64,000 nucleotides of DNA from an uncultured Bacteroidales bacterium (lineage in GTDB: Bacteria; Bacteroidota; Bacteroidia; Bacteroidales; FEN-979). Shown in pieces: positions 60,251 to 64,000 of this stretch. Every line of letters starts with the position of its first letter. Within the stretch, counting starts at the first letter, position 1. The stretch covers positions 248,001-312,000 of the forward strand of contig CAISRB010000024.1 in assembly GCA_903887775.1 (NCBI GenBank), read 5' to 3'. Position numbers and translations under genes: made by a program. Below the pieces are notes generated by a model. That model saw only the letters and a list, made by a program, of their open reading frames with translations, had not been told where the DNA came from and searched no databases.

Positions 60251-61546
60251 TCACTTTACCACCAGATGCACTGTATGCCTGGTCCTCTGCTCCAGAAGCA
60301 CTGTGCGGCTTTTCGTTAAACGGCGGATTGCTGAAGGAGTATAATGCCTCACGGTGAAAAGATCAACATTATAGTTGTAACGGATCTCGTAAGTTGACGA
60401 CAATTCCTCGATCAGCTCCGGAAGCATTTGTTCATTCCTGTCAAGACAAACTGAGAAACTTATTGCCGAATTCTGCATCACATTGGTCTTTGCCCTGTGC
60501 TTTGCCAGAATTGTGAATATATGGCTGAGATTTTCTTCAACGATAAACGAAAAATCCCTGGGCGAAATCGAAATAAGTACCTGGTTCTGCTTCCTTATAT
60601 AGATCGGGAACCGGATATTCCATTGATCGATATTTGTTATGAGAGTCCCCGGAGATGAAGGTTTTTGAAAACTTTTAACGAAAAGTTTTATGCCTGCATT
60701 CTCAAGGGGCCTGATCGTTTTCGGATGGATGACCGAAGCTCCGTAATATGCAAGTTCAATAGCTTCGCGGTAGGAGATTATACCAAGTTTTTTCGGATTG
60801 CTGAACCATTTCGGATCGGCATTCAAAATGCCCGGAACATCTTTCCAGATCGTTACTTCGGAGGTCCTGAGAACGTAAGCCAGTATAGCTGCCGTATAGT
60901 CTGAACCTTCCCTTCCCAGTGTCGTTGAATCGCCCCGGGGGTCAGATCCTATAAACCCCTGAGTTAGGGCAACTGACAGGCTTCCTGGGTTTTGAAAAAA
61001 TGGGAGGATTGCAGCATTGATCTTTTCAGCTGTTTTTTCCCAGTTCACCCTGGCATCACGGAAGGTGTCATCAGTTATAACAAGTTCCCTGGCGTCAAAC
61101 AATTTGCATGGAATGCCTTGTAAATTCAGATAATTACAAAGAATGCATGAACAGAAAAGCTCCCCATAACTTACAATCTGGTCATATTCAAAATCATAGG
61201 CCCGTTTCGTTTTATCGTACAGATGTCCTTTTCTGAAATAACCCCTGAGCTGATCGAACAGTGATTCAGCCTCGTCATAAACGGGGTGGCTTTCATCCGG
61301 GAATAATTCCCTGATCACGTTAAAATGGGCCTCATGGATAGCGTTGAAGGATTCGATAAGCAGTATAGGGTCATTGGCCATGTAATGTTTCAGAACAATT
61401 TCCAGTGCATTGGTTGTTTTACCCATAGCAGAAACCACAGCCATGATCCCCGTTTTATGGTTTTTCTTCAGGATCCGGCAGACGTTTCGAAAACCGGCCG
61501 CGGAGTTAACAGATGCTCCTCCGAATTTAAATATCTTGATGTCCAT
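60251..61546 (-). CDS. lysC: Aspartate kinase (monofunctional)
   Basis: 431 residues from ATG 61546 (MDIKIFKFGGASVNSA); an upstream in-frame extension is only the antisense of mfd. The kinase domain (about 1-285) carries KFGGASV and the catalytic TLGREGSDYTAA. C-terminal ACT domains (about 300-431, VLISISPRDFSF onwards) would bind regulatory amino acids. It commits aspartate to lysine, threonine and methionine. No homoserine dehydrogenase is fused, unlike ThrA. A TACCTTTG box lies 5 nt before the ATG. Confidence 0.93.
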   Translation of the reverse strand: MDIKIFKFGGASVNSAAGFRNVCRILKKNHKTGIMAVVSAMGKTTNALEIVLKHYMANDPILLIESFNAIHEAHFNVIRELFPDESHPVYDEAESLFDQLRGYFRKGHLYDKTKRAYDFEYDQIVSYGELFCSCILCNYLNLQGIPCKLFDARELVITDDTFRDARVNWEKTAEKINAAILPFFQNPGSLSVALTQGFIGSDPRGDSTTLGREGSDYTAAILAYVLRTSEVTIWKDVPGILNADPKWFSNPKKLGIISYREAIELAYYGASVIHPKTIRPLENAGIKLFVKSFQKPSSPGTLITNIDQWNIRFPIYIRKQNQVLISISPRDFSFIVEENLSHIFTILAKHRAKTNVMQNSAISFSVCLDRNEQMLPELIEELSSTYEIRYNYNVDLFTVRHYTPSAIRRLTKSRTVLLEQRTRHTVHLVVK

Positions 61547-61551
61547 CAAAG

Positions 61552-61559
61552 CAAAGGTA
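61552..61559 (-). promoter_or_regulatory. -7 box TACCTTTG for lysC
   Basis: A TAnnTTTG match on the minus strand, 5 nt before the ATG; the transcript would be essentially leaderless. Confidence 0.5.
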
Positions 61560-61596
61560 AGGTATTTGTCCGGAACCGGAATCCGCCTCAAATAGC

Positions 61597-61604
61597 TATC
61601 TTTG
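61597..61604 (+). promoter_or_regulatory. -7 box TATCTTTG for mfd
   Basis: A TAnnTTTG match 6 nt before the GTG start at 61611. It forms a compact divergent promoter with lysC. Confidence 0.5.
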
Positions 61605-61610
61605 CAATTT

Positions 61611-64000
61611 GTGAATCCCGATGACCTGATCGAACAATATTTCCAGGATTCCAGGACCATTGCGGTTTCGGAAGCCCTGAACGGCATGCCCCGTGCACGT
61701 TTCAGTCTTAAAGGACTCATCGGGTCATCCAGGTCATTTGTTTGCGCTTCGATCGTAAAAAAAAGCCCCCAGGTACACCTGGCCATCCTCCCCGACAGGG
61801 AGTCGGCGGCATATTTCCTCAATGACATTGAGCAGATCCTTCGGGAAAGTTCTGCAGGCAGGGAGAATAAAAGTGTTCTTTTTTTCCCTTCCTCGTTCAA
61901 AAAAGGCGTTCTGACGGGGCATAAAGATAACCAGGGCTTACTCCTGAGGACCGAGATTCTGAACCGCCTGAATACCCATTCGGGAAGTTTATTTATTGTA
62001 ACATATCCCGAAGCTCTGGCTGAGAAAGTAGTCAGCCGGAAATTCCTTGAAAAGAACACTCTTAAGCTTACGGTCGGGGAACAGGTGAGCATGGATTTTA
62101 TTCTTGATTTGCTGGTCGAATATGATTTTGAGCGGGCTGATTTCGTTCTGGAACCGGGGCAGTTTGCTCTCAGGGGTGGATTAATTGATGTCTATTCCTT
62201 CAGCAATGACCATCCATACAGGATAGAATTTAGCGGGAACAGCATTGCTTCAATACGGACATTCGACCCTTCGGCCCAGTTGTCTCTTGAGAAAAAGGAA
62301 AGCATAACGATAGTGCCGGATATTCGGGTGAACCCGGAAAAACAAACCGCGTATGAGCCCCTTTTAAGTTTTCTTCCCGAAAAATCGGTTATCTGGCTCG
62401 ATGATACGGAATTCTGCACAGGACAAATGGATAAACTCGCAGGATCTGAGCTTTTAATGAAAGGAAAAGAGTTCCTGCCCCTGTTGCTGGAATTTTCTTC
62501 TGTTGAATTCGGGAAGCAGTTTTACTTTAAAAATTCCCGGCTGATAGAATTCAGCACTGCGCCCCAGCCTTCCTTTAACAAGAGTTTTGATTTGCTGATG
62601 GCTGATCTCCGCGAACACGCCGCAAACGGTTACAGGAATATGATCCTGGCCGACGGCCCCAAACAAGCCGACAGGCTGAAGGAGATATTGGATGACCTGG
62701 ATGCAGATAGTGAAATGGTGAAATGGCGAAATGGGGAAAATATATCAGCGAAGCAGCTTGCACAAGCGGCATCAGGTGGAGCGCAGCGAACCTTAGCCGC
62801 GGTGCAGGATTGCGAGCGATTTAGGGTGATTCTGTTGCCAATTCACGAAGGCTTCGTTGACCATGACCTGAAACTTCTTTGCTATACCGACCACCAGATC
62901 TTCGAACGTTATCATCAGTTTCATCTTAGGGAGGGTTACACCAGCAAGGAAGCGCTGACACTGAAAGAAATTTATGATCTGAAGCCAGGCGATTATGTAA
63001 CGCATATTGACCATGGCGTAGGACGTTTCGACGGGCTCGAGAAGATCGTGAACAATGACAGGGAACAGGAAGCCATCCGCCTTATTTATAAAAATGAAGA
63101 CGTTCTTTATGTAAGTATTCATTCGCTTCACCGTATTTCAAAATATATTGGTAAAGAGGGAACTGCACCCACCCTGAACCGGCTGGGTTCGGACTCATGG
63201 AATAAGCTGAAAGCCAAAACGAAGAGCCGTGTTAAGGATATTGCACGTGATCTTATTAAGCTTTACGCTGAAAGAAAAGCCACTAACGGATTTGCCTTTG
63301 CGCCGGATACTTACCTTCAAACTGAGCTTGAAGCATCTTTCATTTACGAGGATACGCCAGACCAGATCAAATCGACCCTGGATGTTAAGAAAGACCTTGA
63401 GGCTGATTTTCCGATGGATCGCCTGGTATGCGGCGATGTTGGCTTTGGCAAGACCGAGATTGCAATCAGGGCTGCATTTAAAGTAGTTGCAGATTCGAAA
63501 CAGGTGGCGATCCTGGTTCCTACGACCATCCTTGCTCTTCAGCATTACAAGACGTTTTCGGAAAGGCTGAGGAATTTTCCATGCCGGGTTGAATACATAA
63601 ACCGTTTCAGGAGCGCCAGGAAGCAAACCCAGATCATTCATGAACTGAAGGAAGGGAAAGTTGATATTCTGATAGGAACACACAGGATACTTGGAAAGGA
63701 TTTACATTTCAGGGACCTGGGCTTGCTCATCGTAGACGAAGAACAAAAATTCGGGGTAGCTGCAAAGGAGAAAATGAAAAGGCTCAGGGTGAATGTTGAT
63801 ACACTTACCCTCACTGCCACGCCTATTCCGAGAACACTTCAGTTTTCCCTGATGGGAGCGAGGGACCTTTCAATCATCAACACGCCTCCGCCTAACCGGT
63901 TTCCAGTTCAGACCGAGATCCACACCTTTCATGAAGATGTGTTCAGGGAAGCCATCAGCAATGAATTATCAAGGGGAGGTCAGGTTTTCGTTGTTAATAC
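61611..64000 (+). CDS. mfd: Transcription-repair coupling factor Mfd (3' truncated by window)
   Basis: About 797 codons from GTG 61611 ([11 protein letters not shown]) to the window edge; no ATG gives a plausible start. The UvrB-like module occupies about 1-340 ([16 protein letters not shown]). The RNA-polymerase-interacting domain begins near 455 ([17 protein letters not shown]), and the translocase begins near 590 (Walker [10 protein letters not shown], motif [10 protein letters not shown], motif [12 protein letters not shown]). It removes stalled polymerase and recruits UvrA. Residues about 368-404 ([14 protein letters not shown] and on) sit in a region that normally runs straight into LPIHEGF. 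They are encoded by the dispersed repeat element, so they look like an in-frame insertion. Confidence 0.95.
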   Translation, partial: MNPDDLIEQYFQDSRTIAVSEALNGMPRARFSLKGLIGSSRSFVCASIVKKSPQVHLAILPDRESAAYFLNDIEQILRESSAGRENKSVLFFPSSFKKGVLTGHKDNQGLLLRTEILNRLNTHSGSLFIVTYPEALAEKVVSRKFLEKNTLKLTVGEQVSMDFILDLLVEYDFERADFVLEPGQFALRGGLIDVYSFSNDHPYRIEFSGNSIASIRTFDPSAQLSLEKKESITIVPDIRVNPEKQTAYEPLLSFLPEKSVIWLDDTEFCTGQMDKLAGSELLMKGKEFLPLLLEFSSVEFGKQFYFKNSRLIEFSTAPQPSFNKSFDLLMADLREHAANGYRNMILADGPKQADRLKEILDDLDADSEMVKWRNGENISAKQLAQAASGGAQRTLAAVQDCERFRVILLPIHEGFVDHDLKLLCYTDHQIFERYHQFHLREGYTSKEALTLKEIYDLKPGDYVTHIDHGVGRFDGLEKIVNNDREQEAIRLIYKNEDVLYVSIHSLHRISKYIGKEGTAPTLNRLGSDSWNKLKAKTKSRVKDIARDLIKLYAERKATNGFAFAPDTYLQTELEASFIYEDTPDQIKSTLDVKKDLEADFPMDRLVCGDVGFGKTEIAIRAAFKVVADSKQVAILVPTTILALQHYKTFSERLRNFPCRVEYINRFRSARKQTQIIHELKEGKVDILIGTHRILGKDLHFRDLGLLIVDEEQKFGVAAKEKMKRLRVNVDTLTLTATPIPRTLQFSLMGARDLSIINTPPPNRFPVQTEIHTFHEDVFREAISNELSRGGQVFVVN
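62712..62819. repeat. Repeat element inside the mfd reading frame
   Basis: GTGAAATGGTGAAATGGCG words are followed by CAGCGAAGCAGCTTGCACAA and a 60-bp block (62760-62819). That block matches 40169-40228 at 51 of 60 positions, counted by hand. It keeps the frame and has no stop codon. Confidence 0.85.

Noticed and set aside
61547-62092. N-terminal extension of aspartate kinase
   Set aside because: It is the antisense of the mfd coding region; the kinase motif KFGG begins six residues after ATG 61546.
1-64000. tRNA or rRNA genes
   Set aside because: No intergenic stretch is long enough with a recognisable cloverleaf or rRNA core; the only gap near 300 nt (45552-45860) is AT-rich leader sequence.

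Overview
The window is a 64 kb piece of a Bacteroidota (most likely Bacteroidia/Bacteroidales-like) chromosome. This rests on: type IX secretion (T9SS) C-terminal sorting domains on three large secreted proteins; a FecI/FecR/TonB-receptor/DUF4249 surface-signalling operon; Omp28, DUF6029 and PorT-like barrel proteins; an acyl-CoA carboxylase operon with split subunits; a PPi-type phosphofructokinase; and Bacteroidota-type promoters (-7 box TAnnTTTG) in front of many genes. No rRNA, tRNA, CRISPR, prophage or transposase gene was found. Both ends cut genes: an APC permease at the left and mfd at the right.

Layout. 1-3009 (+): amino-acid permease (3' part), TauE/SafE exporter, isoaspartyl peptidase. 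3071-9378 (-): ECF sigma factor, FecR anti-sigma, TonB-dependent receptor, DUF4249 lipoprotein and one further lipoprotein; two of these genes share a bipartite promoter-like motif with identical spacing. 9421-10471 (-): dCMP deaminase plus a small P-loop kinase-like protein. 10569-14730 (+): manA, then TlpA thioredoxin, DUF6029 protein and Omp28. 14732-19676 (-): C25 gingipain-like peptidase, LolC/E-type permease, methyltransferase, rbfA. 19846-21705 (+): MsbA-like exporter. 21808-22659 (-): a very short PBP4-type peptidase. 22846-26521 (+): biotin carboxylase, biotin carrier, carboxyltransferase. 26636-30895 (+): M20 amidohydrolase, TPR protein, rsmA. 30898-32202 (-): flippase. 32319-33107 (+): barrel protein. 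33154-40959 (-): VPS10/BNR protein, mtnA, small lipoprotein, PorT-like barrel, serS, rpmA, rplU. 41061-51440 (+): two giant related T9SS cargo proteins flanking a small lipoprotein gene. 51514-53451 (+): ABC-F ATPase. 53452-57818 (-): polyprenyl synthetase, rfbA, RND/MMPL transporter. 57956-60202 (+): 2-hydroxyacid dehydrogenase and PPi-type phosphofructokinase. 60251-61546 (-): aspartate kinase, divergent from mfd (61611 to the window end).

The most unusual content is not a gene. Many gene boundaries carry degenerate tandem repeats of 7-8-nt 'words' (GCGAAAT/TAGCGAGG, GCGTTAT, GAGCCAT, ATCTGAC, ACAATGT, ATCCCGA), often in inverted pairs. They run into reading frames: they supply a basic heptapeptide tail on the M20 enzyme, most of the N-terminal region of the TPR protein, C-termini and stop codons of other genes, and probable insertions in FecR and Mfd. 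A related ~108-bp element with 14-bp terminal inverted repeats lies in front of serS. A 60-bp stretch of it recurs in frame inside mfd (51/60 identical by hand alignment), and a shorter relative lies at 4092-4157. A second recurring theme is TAnnTTTG boxes only 4-12 nt before start codons, suggesting leaderless or nearly leaderless mRNAs.
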